The notes below the pieces were generated by a model, which was not told the DNA's origin, did no database searches, and was given only the letters and a program-made list of their open reading frames with translations. From the NCBI RefSeq assembly GCF_000719135.1, contig NZ_JOEK01000001.1, positions 620,001-684,000 on the forward strand: a DNA stretch of 64,000 nucleotides. Reading direction: 5' to 3'. Shown in pieces: positions 51,559 to 61,300 of this stretch; position 1 is the first letter of the stretch; every line of letters begins with the position of its first letter. Source of the stretch: Streptomyces avicenniae. Its GTDB lineage: Bacteria; Actinomycetota; Actinomycetes; Streptomycetales; Streptomycetaceae. A program made the translations under genes and the position numbers.

Positions 51559-52524
51559 GTGACACGCGAGGAACTGCTGGCGCGGCTGGCCGCGCTGCGC
51601 CAGGCACAGGTGCGAGGGCGGCGCGCCCCGCACAAGCCGCTGCTGCTGCTCTGGCTGCTCGGCCGGTTCGAGGCGTACGCGACCACGGCCGTCGGCTACG
51701 ACGACGCCGAGGAGCCGGTCAGCCGCCTGATCAACGACTTCGGGCCGCCGGTACGCAGCCCCGGCGCGGCCCGGCAGCGGGCGGCGATGCCGTTCGTCCA
51801 TCTGGAGCGCGACCTGTGGGACCTCAGGGACGCCGACGGCAGGGAGATGGGCCCCGACACGCCCGAGCGCGGCGCCTGGCTGCGTGAGCACGGCGCCCAC
51901 GGTCGGCTGCGCCCACAGGTGGAACGGCTCCTGGCCGAGCGCGGCACCCTTGTCGCCGCCTCCCGGCTCCTCCTCGACCAGCACTTCACGCCCGCCCTCG
52001 AAGGCCCGCTCTGCGAGGCGGCCGGTCTCGACCTGACCACGCTGGAGCTGACCGTCCACCGGCAGCTGGCCGACCGCGCCGTCCGGCGGCGGCAGCGCAG
52101 GGCGGACTTCGCCGAGGAGGTCCTGCGCGCGTACGCCTACACCTGCGCGATGTGCGGCTACGACGGCCGCCTCGGGCGTCATCCCGTGGGCCTGGAGGCC
52201 GCGCACATCCGCTGGCACAGCCAGGACGGTCCTGACGACCTGCCGAACGCCCTGGCCCTGTGCGCGCTCCACCACGCGCTGTTCGACCTCGGGGCACTCG
52301 GGCTCACGCCCGACCGGCGCGTCCGGGTGTCCGCGCTCTACGTCGCGGGGAGCACGGCCGGGCGTGCCGTGGACGCGCTGGCGGGCCGTCCGCTGGCCGT
52401 GCCGCGCCCCGGGAGCGCGCCGCCCGCGGACACGCACATCGCCTGGCACGGCGCGCAGGTGTTCAAGGAGGGCGCGGCCCGACGCCGTGTGCCGGGACCG
52501 GCCGCGCCGGGTGACGGGGCGTGA
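51559..52524 (+). CDS. Type IV restriction endonuclease of the phosphorothioate-DNA family (SBD-HNH)
   Basis: A 321-aa protein. The N-terminal sulfur-binding-domain-like part (REELLARLAALRQAQVRGRR, HKPLLLLWLLGRFEAY, EEPVSRLINDFGPPV) matches the SBD of McrA-type enzymes that bind phosphorothioated DNA. The C-terminal HNH nuclease has CAMCGYDGR (Cys196/199), EAAHIRWHSQDGPD and NALALCALHHALFDLG. Family enzymes cut near Dnd-modified sites and so exclude cells or phages with that modification. No dnd modification genes are in the window. The GTG start may be leaderless: CAGGCT lies 6 nt upstream. Confidence 0.85.
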   Translation: MTREELLARLAALRQAQVRGRRAPHKPLLLLWLLGRFEAYATTAVGYDDAEEPVSRLINDFGPPVRSPGAARQRAAMPFVHLERDLWDLRDADGREMGPDTPERGAWLREHGAHGRLRPQVERLLAERGTLVAASRLLLDQHFTPALEGPLCEAAGLDLTTLELTVHRQLADRAVRRRQRRADFAEEVLRAYAYTCAMCGYDGRLGRHPVGLEAAHIRWHSQDGPDDLPNALALCALHHALFDLGALGLTPDRRVRVSALYVAGSTAGRAVDALAGRPLAVPRPGSAPPADTHIAWHGAQVFKEGAARRRVPGPAAPGDGA

Positions 52525-52805
52525 CGTACGCCACCTCGGCGCGCCCGCGCACGGTCACGGCTGACGGCGCGTCGGCCCGTACGGCTCGGCGGGAACGGCA
52601 TGTCACCGGCGCGTCCGGCAGGTTCACGCCGCCGGGACACGCTGGTTCAAATGGCTGCGACACGCGACGACGGCACCGACCGTCACTCGGACGAGGGATG
52701 CCCGGCGTGTAAGTTCCCGCCCTGGGGCCGGTCCGAGACAGACCGCCGCTCGTCGGACGGGCCTCCGCCAGATGGGCCCCGGCGGCAGGAAAGGGACGAG
52801 GAACC

Positions 52806-53468
52806 GTGCACAAGAGGCTCGCGACAGCACTGACATGCGCCGCGCTGGTCGTCACGCTGTCAGGCTGCGGCGGTGACGACAACCGGGAGGAGCTGGACGC
52901 CTGGGCCCAGGACGTCTGTGGCCAGATCAGGCCCCAGGTCGAGAAGATCCAGGACGCCAGCGGGGCCATCGCCGAGGCCACCGAGGGGGACAGGTCGCCC
53001 GCCGAGGTGCAGGAGGCGGACTCCGCCGCCTTCCAGGACATCTCCGACGCCTACGCCGCGCTCGCCGAGGCGGTGGACGGCGCGGGCGACCCGCCGGTGG
53101 ACGACGGCACGCGGCTCCGCGACGACGCCGTGTCCGAGCTGCGCGACCTGTCCGGCTCGTACGCGGACCTCAAGGAGACGGTGGACGGCCTCGACGTCGA
53201 GGACCAGGGCGAGTTCTCCCAAGGGCTGCGCGACCTCGCCGACCAGCTTGAGCTGCTGGGCCAGAGCGGCGACCAGGCGCTCCAGGAACTCCAGACGGGC
53301 GACCTCGGCGAGGCGATGGCCCGTCAGGAGGGCTGCCGCCGCACGCCGACCGGCGACGACGCGGGTGACGGCGCGTCGGCGGACGACGGCGCAGAACAGC
53401 AGGACGCGGAGCAGCAGGACGCCGGAGAGCAGGAGGCCGAGGACGGCAGCGGCGGCGCCGACGAGTGA
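52806..53468 (+). CDS. Small acidic lipoprotein
   Basis: A 220-aa protein with signal peptide KRLATALTCAALVVTLSG and lipobox LSGC (Cys21). The mature part is helical and acidic (DAWAQDVCGQIRPQVEKIQD, YADLKETVDGLDVEDQGEF), ending in a low-complexity Glu/Gln/Asp tail with repeated QQDA. Function unknown. GGGACGAGGA precedes the GTG. The 281 bp before it hold its promoter; I see nothing else there. Confidence 0.8.
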   Translation: MHKRLATALTCAALVVTLSGCGGDDNREELDAWAQDVCGQIRPQVEKIQDASGAIAEATEGDRSPAEVQEADSAAFQDISDAYAALAEAVDGAGDPPVDDGTRLRDDAVSELRDLSGSYADLKETVDGLDVEDQGEFSQGLRDLADQLELLGQSGDQALQELQTGDLGEAMARQEGCRRTPTGDDAGDGASADDGAEQQDAEQQDAGEQEAEDGSGGADE

Positions 53469-53486
53469 CCGGTACGCCGCCCGCCA

Positions 53487-53516
53487 CGACGGCCGCCGCG
53501 CGCACGGCGGCCGTCG
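53487..53516 (+). terminator. Hairpin after the lipoprotein gene
   Basis: A perfect 12-bp stem CGACGGCCGCCG/CGGCGGCCGTCG with a 6-nt loop lies 18 bp past the lipoprotein stop, in the short gap before the methyltransferase gene. Confidence 0.55.
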
Positions 53517-53535
53517 CGGTCACCACAATGGAGGC

Positions 53536-55062
53536 GTGAGTATCCCCGTCACCCCCGGCCTCCCCGTACCCGGCCCCGCGACCGCCCGGCTGCGCGACGC
53601 CCTGCTGAGCGCCCGGTTCACCCCGGACGGCCTCCTGGACCTCCTCGGCGCGCCCGCGTACGCCGCCCTCGCGCGCGGCGAGACCGTCCCCGCCGTGCGC
53701 GCCACCGAGGGCGTCGCCGACCCGGCGGCCACCCTCGCGCGTCTCTTCCTCCTCCAGCGGCCGGTCCCCGAGGCCGCCGCCAAGGCCGCGCTGCCCTTGG
53801 CGGAGGCGCTGGCCGACGGCTGGCTGACCGGGGGTGACGGCGGCGAGGTCCTGGCGACCGTGGACGTCCGCCCCTACGCGGGCGACGGCGGGCAGGACTG
53901 GTGGATCGTGTCCGACGCGGGCTGCGCCGTGGGCCGTGCGGCGGGCGCCGGAGGCAGGTCGCGGGACGTGGTCCTCGGCGTCGGCGGGGCGTCCACCACG
54001 CTCGCGCAGCTCACCGTACGGCGGCCGGCCCGCCGCGTCCTCGACCTCGGCACCGGCTGCGGCGTCCAGGCCCTCCACGCCTCGGGGCACGCGGAGAGCG
54101 TCACGGCGACGGACGTGAACCCCCGCGCCCTCGGCATCGCCGCCCTCACGCTCGCCCTCTCCGGCGCGCCCGCCGCGGACCTGCGCGAGGGGTCCCTCTT
54201 CGAGCCGGTCACCGGCGAGGACGGGTACGACCTGATCGTCTCGAACCCCCCGTTCGTCATCGCGCCCCCCGCGCCAGGCGCGGCCCTGACCTACCGCGAG
54301 GGCGGCCTCGGCGGCGACGAGCTGTGCCGCACGCTCGTCCAGCGGTCGGCCGACCACCTCGCGGACGACGGCTGGTGCCAGCTCCTCGCCAACTGGCAGC
54401 ACGTCGAGGGAGAGGACTGGCGCGAACGCGTCGCCGCCTGGGTACCGGCGGGCTGCGACGCGTGGATCGTGCAGCGCGAGGAGCAGGACGTCACCGCGTA
54501 CGCCGAGCTGTGGCTCCGCGACGCCGGGACGCACCAGCAGGATCCGGCCACCTACGAGGCGGCGTACGGGGCGTGGCTGGACGAGTTCGCCGCGCGCCGC
54601 ACCCGTGCCGTCGGATTCGGCTGGATCACGCTGCACAGGACCGGCACCGACCACCCCTCCCTCACCGTCGAGGACTGGCCGCACACGGTCGAACAACCGC
54701 TCGGCGAAACGATCCGCGCCCACTTCGCGCGCCAGGACTTCCTCCGGCACGCCGACGACGCCGCCCTGCTGCGCACCCGCTACGAGCTGGCGGACGGCGT
54801 GGTCCAGGAGCAGCTCGGGCAGCCCGGCGCCGAGGACCCCGAGCACGTCGTCCTGCGGCAGCGGCACGGGATGCTGCGGGCCTCCGCCATGGACACCGTC
54901 GGCGCCGGATTCGCCGGTGGGTGCGACGGGACACTCCGCGCCGACGCGATCCTGGACGCGATCGCACACCTGCTCGGCGAGCAGCCCGACACGCTGCGCG
55001 ACCAGGCCCCGCGGTGGCTGCGTCCCCTCGTCGAGCAGGGCTTTCTCCTGCCGCGCGGCTGA
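53536..55062 (+). CDS. Class I SAM-dependent methyltransferase (N5-glutamine/N6-adenine type)
   Basis: A 508-aa protein. An N-terminal helical domain (about 1-150, FTPDGLLDLLGAPAYAALARGE) precedes a Rossmann methyltransferase domain with VLDLGTGCGVQALHAS (SAM motif I), TATDVNPRALGIAALTLALSG and the catalytic-type DLIVSNPPFVI. The C-terminal 200 residues form a separate domain (WPHTVEQPLGETIRAHFARQ). The NPPF motif indicates amide or base N-methylation; the target is unknown, with ribosomal components or rRNA most likely. It is upstream of topA in other actinobacteria too. Confidence 0.88.
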   Translation: MSIPVTPGLPVPGPATARLRDALLSARFTPDGLLDLLGAPAYAALARGETVPAVRATEGVADPAATLARLFLLQRPVPEAAAKAALPLAEALADGWLTGGDGGEVLATVDVRPYAGDGGQDWWIVSDAGCAVGRAAGAGGRSRDVVLGVGGASTTLAQLTVRRPARRVLDLGTGCGVQALHASGHAESVTATDVNPRALGIAALTLALSGAPAADLREGSLFEPVTGEDGYDLIVSNPPFVIAPPAPGAALTYREGGLGGDELCRTLVQRSADHLADDGWCQLLANWQHVEGEDWRERVAAWVPAGCDAWIVQREEQDVTAYAELWLRDAGTHQQDPATYEAAYGAWLDEFAARRTRAVGFGWITLHRTGTDHPSLTVEDWPHTVEQPLGETIRAHFARQDFLRHADDAALLRTRYELADGVVQEQLGQPGAEDPEHVVLRQRHGMLRASAMDTVGAGFAGGCDGTLRADAILDAIAHLLGEQPDTLRDQAPRWLRPLVEQGFLLPRG

Positions 55063-55188
55063 GCGCGGGCCCCGCGCCCGGCCCGCCGCCGCCCCGTCCC
55101 CGCACCCGGTGTGACAGTGCACGGACAAGGTGCCGGGAGCGGCCGGGCGGCGGGAACGGCGGATCTCGGGTTACCGTTCGAGATGCGT

Positions 55189-55240
55189 TGCGGAGTTTTT
55201 CCGTGTGATCCGCAGCGGGGATGTACCGTCACACTCCGCA
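55189..55240 (+). promoter_or_regulatory. Stem-loop in the topA leader region
   Basis: Upstream of topA, TGCGGAGT (55189-55196) is complementary to ACTCCGCA (55233-55240), and inside it GTGTGA (55203-55208) pairs with TCACAC (55229-55234). The sequence contains five T in a row after the first arm. It could be a cis-acting leader or an operator pair controlling topoisomerase levels. Confidence 0.4.
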
Positions 55241-55280
55241 TGTCCCTAAGCGCCCCCGAGGCTGGAGAGAAGAGCAGAAG

Positions 55281-58214
55281 TTGTCCCCGACCAGCGAGAC
55301 CGCGAACGGCGGACGCCGACTTGTCATCGTCGAGTCGCCCGCCAAGGCGAAGACGATCAAGGGCTACCTCGGCCCCGGCTATGTGGTCGAGGCCAGCGTC
55401 GGGCACATCCGCGACCTGCCGAGCGGCGCCGCCGAGGTGCCGGCCAAGTACAAGGGCGAGCCCTGGGCCCGCCTCGGCGTCAACGTGGACGACGACTTCG
55501 AGCCCCTCTACGTCGTCAACAGCGACAAGCGGGACCAGGTCAGGAAGCTGAAGGAGCTGCTGGCCGACTCCGACGAGCTCTACCTCGCGACGGACGAGGA
55601 CCGCGAGGGCGAGGCGATCGCCTGGCACCTCAAGGAGGTCCTGAAGCCCAAGGTGCCGGTCCGCAGGATGGTCTTCCACGAGATCACCCGGGACGCGATC
55701 CGCCAGGCGGTGAACAACCCGCGCGAGCTCAACCAGCTCCTCGTCGATGCCCAGGAGACCCGGCGCATCCTCGACCGCCTCTACGGCTACGAGGTCTCGC
55801 CCGTCCTGTGGAAGAAGGTCATGCCCCGGCTGTCGGCCGGTCGCGTGCAGTCCGTCGCGACCCGGCTCGTGGTCGAGCGGGAGCGGGAGCGGATCGCGTT
55901 CCGCTCGGCGGAGTACTGGGATCTCACCGGGACGTTCGCCACCGTCCCCGGCGAGGGTACGTTCGAGGCCCGTCTCAGCTCGGTCGCCGGACGGCGCGTC
56001 GCGCAGGGCCGTGACTTCGGCCCCGACGGGCAGCTGCGCAACCCGGGCCAGGTCGAGGCGCTGAGCGAGGAGAACGCGCGCGCCCTCGCCGTCGCGCTCG
56101 CCGACACGGCGTTCCGCGTCCGTGCCGTCGAGTCCAAGCCGTACCGCCGCTCCCCGTACGCGCCGTTCCGTACCACCACCCTCCAGCAGGAGGGCTCGCG
56201 CAAGCTGGGCATGGGGGCGAAGGCCACCATGCAGGTCGCGCAGCGGCTGTACGAGAACGGCTTCATCACCTATATGCGGACGGACTCGACGACGCTGTCC
56301 GACACCGCCGTCTCCGCCGCCCGCGCCCAGGTCGAGCAGCTCTACGGCGCGGACTACCTGCCGGACCGGCCGCGCGTCTACGCGAGCAAGGTCAAGAACG
56401 CGCAGGAGGCCCACGAGGCGATCCGCCCCTCGGGCGACCGCTTCCGCACCCCGGCCGAGACCGGCCTGACGGGCGATCAGTACCGGCTCTACGAGCTGAT
56501 CTGGAAGCGCACCGTGGCCTCCCAGATGAAGGACGCGGTCGGCCAGTCGGTCGCGGTCCGCGTCGCCGGGACCAGCGCGGACGGGCGGGACTGCGAGTTC
56601 AGCGCGACCGGCAAGGTCATCACCTTCCACGGCTTCCTGAAGGCGTACGTCGAGAGCGTGGACGACCCGGGCGCCGACTCCGACGACCGCGAGCGCCGCC
56701 TCCCGCAGGTCACCGAGGGCGACGCGCTCACGACCCACGGCATCGCGGCCGACGGCCACGCCACCAAGCCCCCGGCCCGCTACACCGAGGCGACGCTGGT
56801 CAAGGAACTGGAGGAGCGGGAGATCGGCCGCCCCTCCACCTACGCCACCATCCTCGGCACCATCCTGGACCGGCACTACGTCTTCAAGAAGGGGACGGCG
56901 CTCGTCCCCTCCTTCCTCTCCTTCGCGGTCGTCAACCTGCTGGAGCGGCACTTCGGCCGGCTCGTGGACTACGACTTCACGGCGAAGATGGAGGACGACC
57001 TCGACCGCATCGCCACCGGCGACGCCGAGGCCGTGCCGTGGCTGCGCCGCTTCTACTTCGGTGAGGGCGACGGCGCCGGTGTGGGCGTCGCGGCCGACGC
57101 CGGGAACGGGGACGGCGACCACCTCGGCGGCCTCAAGGAACTGGTCGAGGACCTCGGCGCGATCGACGCGCGGGAGATCTCGTCCTTCCCGGTCGGCGAC
57201 GGCATCGTGCTGCGCGTCGGACGGTACGGCCCCTACGTCGAGGCGCCGCCGGAGGAGCCGGGCAGTGGCGAGCCGGGCAAGCGCGCCGACGTCCCGGAGG
57301 ACCTGCCGCCCGACGAGCTGAGCGTCGATCTCGCCAAGGAGCTGCTGGCGAGGCCGAGCGGCGACTTCGAGCTGGGCACCGACCCGGACACGGGTCACCC
57401 GATCGTGGCACGCGACGGGCGCTACGGTCCTTACGTCACCGAGGTGCTGCCCGAGGGCACGCCCAAGACCGGCAAGAACGCCGTGAAGCCGCGCACCGCC
57501 TCGCTGTTCCAGTCGATGGCGCTGGACACGGTGACCCTCGCCGACGCGCTGCGGCTGCTGTCGCTGCCGCGTGTGGTGGGCGTCGATCCCGAGTCCGAGC
57601 AGGAGATCACGGCGCAGAACGGCCGGTACGGCCCGTACCTCAAGAAGGGCACGGACTCGCGGTCCCTCCAGACCGAGGACCAGCTCTTCACCATCACGCT
57701 GGAGGAGGCGCGGGCGATCTACGCGCAGCCCAAGCAGCGTGGCCGCGCCGCCGCGAAGCCGCCGCTGAAGGAACTGGGCGACGATCCGGTCACCGGGCGA
57801 CCTGTCGTGGTCAAGGACGGTCGGTTCGGACCGTATGTGACCGATGGGGAGACGAACGCGACCCTGCGCCGCGACGACGAGGTCGAGACGCTCACGCCGG
57901 AACGCGGCTACGAACTCCTCGCCGAGAAGCGCGCCAAGGGCCCCGTGAAGAAGACGGCGGCCAAGAAGGCACCCGCGAAGAAGACCGCCGCGAAGAAGAC
58001 GGCGGTCAAGAAGGCACCCGCGAAGAAGGCGGCGGCGAAGAAGACCGCGGCCAAGGCCAAGGCCACGACCACCGCCACCGGCGACAAGGCGGCCCAGGAC
58101 GGGGCGGGTACCGCCGACGCGTCGGCCGCGGGGAAGAAGGCGCCCGCCAAGAGGACGGCCGCGCGGGCCGGTTCGGGAAGCCGGGAGGACGGGCCGCGGA
58201 ACGGTTCCGCCTGA
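55281..58214 (+). CDS. topA: DNA topoisomerase I
   Basis: A 977-aa type IA topoisomerase. The TOPRIM domain starts LVIVESPAKAKTIKGYLGPG and includes LATDEDREGEAIAWHL. The active-site motif TYMRTDSTTL has catalytic Tyr331. Four C-terminal repeats of the form RDGRYGPYV/QNGRYGPYL replace the zinc ribbons of E. coli. The final 100 residues are Lys/Ala-rich (KKTAAKKAPAKKTAAKK), as in other streptomycetes, and boost processivity. It relaxes negative supercoils. The TTG start gives SPTSETANGG, matching the known streptomycete N-terminus. Confidence 0.96.
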   Translation: MSPTSETANGGRRLVIVESPAKAKTIKGYLGPGYVVEASVGHIRDLPSGAAEVPAKYKGEPWARLGVNVDDDFEPLYVVNSDKRDQVRKLKELLADSDELYLATDEDREGEAIAWHLKEVLKPKVPVRRMVFHEITRDAIRQAVNNPRELNQLLVDAQETRRILDRLYGYEVSPVLWKKVMPRLSAGRVQSVATRLVVERERERIAFRSAEYWDLTGTFATVPGEGTFEARLSSVAGRRVAQGRDFGPDGQLRNPGQVEALSEENARALAVALADTAFRVRAVESKPYRRSPYAPFRTTTLQQEGSRKLGMGAKATMQVAQRLYENGFITYMRTDSTTLSDTAVSAARAQVEQLYGADYLPDRPRVYASKVKNAQEAHEAIRPSGDRFRTPAETGLTGDQYRLYELIWKRTVASQMKDAVGQSVAVRVAGTSADGRDCEFSATGKVITFHGFLKAYVESVDDPGADSDDRERRLPQVTEGDALTTHGIAADGHATKPPARYTEATLVKELEEREIGRPSTYATILGTILDRHYVFKKGTALVPSFLSFAVVNLLERHFGRLVDYDFTAKMEDDLDRIATGDAEAVPWLRRFYFGEGDGAGVGVAADAGNGDGDHLGGLKELVEDLGAIDAREISSFPVGDGIVLRVGRYGPYVEAPPEEPGSGEPGKRADVPEDLPPDELSVDLAKELLARPSGDFELGTDPDTGHPIVARDGRYGPYVTEVLPEGTPKTGKNAVKPRTASLFQSMALDTVTLADALRLLSLPRVVGVDPESEQEITAQNGRYGPYLKKGTDSRSLQTEDQLFTITLEEARAIYAQPKQRGRAAAKPPLKELGDDPVTGRPVVVKDGRFGPYVTDGETNATLRRDDEVETLTPERGYELLAEKRAKGPVKKTAAKKAPAKKTAAKKTAVKKAPAKKAAAKKTAAKAKATTTATGDKAAQDGAGTADASAAGKKAPAKRTAARAGSGSREDGPRNGSA

Positions 58215-58220
58215 CGCGCG

Positions 58221-58265
58221 GCGCACGGCCCCGCCGCTCCACCGCGAACGCCGGGGGCCGTGCGC
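58221..58265 (+). terminator. topA terminator
   Basis: GCGCACGGCCCC and GGGGCCGTGCGC form a perfect 12-bp stem with a 21-nt loop, starting 6 bp after the stop, and are followed by TTGTT. Confidence 0.7.
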
Positions 58266-58303
58266 TTGTTCGGGCGGGTGGGCTCGTTGTCCGTGGCGAA
58301 CGT

Positions 58304-58309
58304 TACGCT
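58304..58309 (+). promoter_or_regulatory. Probable -10 of leaderless thymidylate kinase fusion transcript
   Basis: TACGCT ends 6 nt before the ATG and no ribosome site is present. Confidence 0.4.
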
Positions 58310-58315
58310 GGCCGA

Positions 58316-61300
58316 ATGACGCGAGCAGAGCAACCAGAGGTTGACCCCACCTGGCGCGCCACGGACGAGGCGCTCGTCGCGGATTCCCGTGAGCGCGCGC
58401 GGCGGGCCCTCCTGCAGGTGCCCGCCCTGCGGCGGCTGTGGGAGGCGCAGTTCACCGGCGGTATCGGCGACGCCCTGTCGGTGCTGGTGCTGCTCCTGCT
58501 CACCGTGCAGGCCGCGCTGTACCTGCCGGAGGACGGCGGTGACCCGCTCTTCGGCGGCGAGTACCGCGGCGTCGCCCTGGCGGTCACCGTCACCCTCGCC
58601 GTCCGTCTGGTGGCCACGCTGCTGGCGGGCGTCCTGCTGCTCGGCCCGGTGGCCAAGCTGCTCGCGCCCGACGGGCCCCTCGACCGCCGCTGGACCATGA
58701 TCGGCGCGGACGGCGTACGGGCCGCGCTGCTCATCGTCGCCCCGCTGTGGATCGACTGGACCCCCACCAGCGCGTACATCTACCTCCTGGTCACCGTCTT
58801 TGTGATCGGCGTGGCCGAACGGGTGTGGACCGCCGCGCGCGACAGCGCAGCCCCGGCCCTCCTGCCCCCGCCGCCGCCCGAGGGCGCCGCCGTCCGTCCG
58901 CTGCCCGACCACCACGACGCGCTGCGCCGCCTGTGGCTGCGGGGCGGATTTCTCGCCCTGCCGCTGGCGGCGCTCGCCCTGGTGGGCGCCGCGCTGGTCA
59001 GCAACCTGCTGGCCACCGGGCTCGACTGGTTCGACACGCACCAGGCCGCGCTCGCCTCGTACGTCGCGGCCGGGCTCTTCGCCGCGTCGATCTCCGTCCT
59101 GTACGGGCTGCGGCTGCCCGGCACGGCGCCGCGCCGCCCCGTCTCCCCGCTCGAAGGGCTCCGCAGGCCCGCCGCCGGAACGCTGCCCGACAAGGGCCGC
59201 ACGGGCGCGATCGGCCTCCTCGTCCTCGGCTGCGCGGCGGTGGCGGGCGCGATCGCCGCGGCCGTCGGCGTGGGCGTCCTGCGCATCGCCGACCTCGGCG
59301 GCGGCCCGGTCGCGTTCGGCCTGCTCGTCCTCGGGCTCACCGGCGGCGTGGCCGCCGGGGTCCGGCTCGCGCCGCTGACGCTCCCGGCGCTCTCGCGGCG
59401 GCGGCTGTTCGCCCTCGCGCTCGCGCTCACCGGCCTCGGCGTGTTCGGCGTCGGCCTGATCTCCGACCCGGCCACCGTCCTGTTCACCGCCACCGTGACC
59501 GGCCTCGCCGCGGGGGTCGCGGCGAACACCGGGCACGTGCTGCTCGACCAGGAGACCGAGGAGTTCCGCAGGCCGCGCCTCACGCAGCACCTGCACGCCG
59601 TCGTCCGCGTCGTCGTCGCCCTGTGCGCCGTCCTCGCGCCGCTGGCCGCCGCGCTGATCGGCCCGCACCGGGTCGAGCAGGGCCGGTTCACGCTCCAGCA
59701 CGGCGGCGCCGCGTTCACCCTGATGATCGTCGGCGTCCTGCTGCTCCCCGTCGCCGCCGTGGTGCTCGGCCGCATCGACGACCGGCGCGGCCGGTCGCTG
59801 CGCCGCGAACTGGCCGAGGCCGTCCGCACGCCCACCGGCGGCACCGACCCGATCGGCGCCCCGACGCCCACCGGCTTCTTCATCGCCGTCGAGGGCGGCG
59901 ACGGCGCGGGCAAGTCCACGCAGACCGAGGCGCTGGCGGACTGGATCCGCGCCAAGGGCCACGAGGTCGTCGTCACCCGGGAGCCCGGCGCCACGCCGAT
60001 CGGCCAGCGGCTGCGGACCATCCTGCTCGACGTCTCCTCCAGCGGCCTGTCGCACCGCGCCGAGGCACTGCTGTACGCCGCCGACCGCGCCGAGCACGTC
60101 GATTCCGTCATCCGCCCGGCCCTGGAGCGCGGCGCCGTCGTCATCAGCGACCGGTACGTGGACTCGTCCGTCGCCTACCAGGGCGCAGGACGCGACCTGT
60201 CGCCGACCGAGGTCGCCCGCATCTCCCGCTGGGCCACCGGCGGTCTGGTGCCGCACCTGACCGTGCTGCTCGACGTCTCGCCCGAGACGGCGCGCGAGCG
60301 GTTCACGGAGGCGCCCGACCGGCTGGAGTCGGAGTCCAGCGAGTTCCACCAGCGGGTGCGTGCCGGATTCCTGGCGCTCGCCGCCTCCGACCCGGCCCGC
60401 TACCTCGTCGTGGACGCGGGGCAGGACCCCGAGTCCGTCACCACCGCGGCCCGGCACCGCCTCGACCAGGTGCTGCCGCTGTCCGAGGCCGAGATCAGGG
60501 CGCGCGAGGAAGCCCGCCGCAAGGCCGAGGAGGAGGCGCGCCGCCGCGCCGAGGAGGAGCGTCAGCGGGCCGAGGAGGAGGCACGCAGGGAGCGCGAGCG
60601 CCAGGAGGAACTGGCCCGCCTGCGCGCCGCCGAGGAGGAGCGCCTGCGCCGCGAGGCGGAGGAGCGCCGCCTCGCGGAGGAGGCGCGGCTCGCCGAGGAG
60701 GCACGGCTGCGGGCCGAGGAGGCCCGCCGCAAGGCCGAGGAGGAGCGCCGCCGCCGTGAGGCGGAGGAGCGGCTGCGTCAGGAGGAGCAGGCGAGGCTGC
60801 GCGCGCAGGCCGAGGAGGAGGCCAGGCTGCGCGCCCAGGCCGAGGAACGGCGCCGCGAGAAGCAGCGCAAGGCCGAGGAGGCGCTGCTGCGTGCCGAGCA
60901 GGCCAGGCTCGCGGCAGCGGCTGCGGCGGACGACGCCGAGACGCAGCAGATCCCGCGTTCGACCTCCGAGACGCAGCAGATCCCGCGCTCGTCGGCCGAG
61001 ACGCAGCAGATCCCGCGCTCGACCTCGGACACGCAGAAGATCCCCCACCCCGTCGAGCCCGCCCGCCGGGACGACGACGGGACGGCGATCCTCCCGCGTG
61101 CCGACGGCGCCGCCGCGCCCGGCGGGGCGGGGGAGACCCGGCCGCTGCCGCGGGTGGACGAGGACGGCGCCGCCGTGGCGCGCCGCCGTCCGCAGTGGGC
61201 CGAGGAGACGCCGCTGGACGACGTCCCCACGCTGGCCGACGAACTCCTCGGCCCGCACGGGGGGTACGGCGACGGCGAGGAGGACGCCGACCGGGACGAC

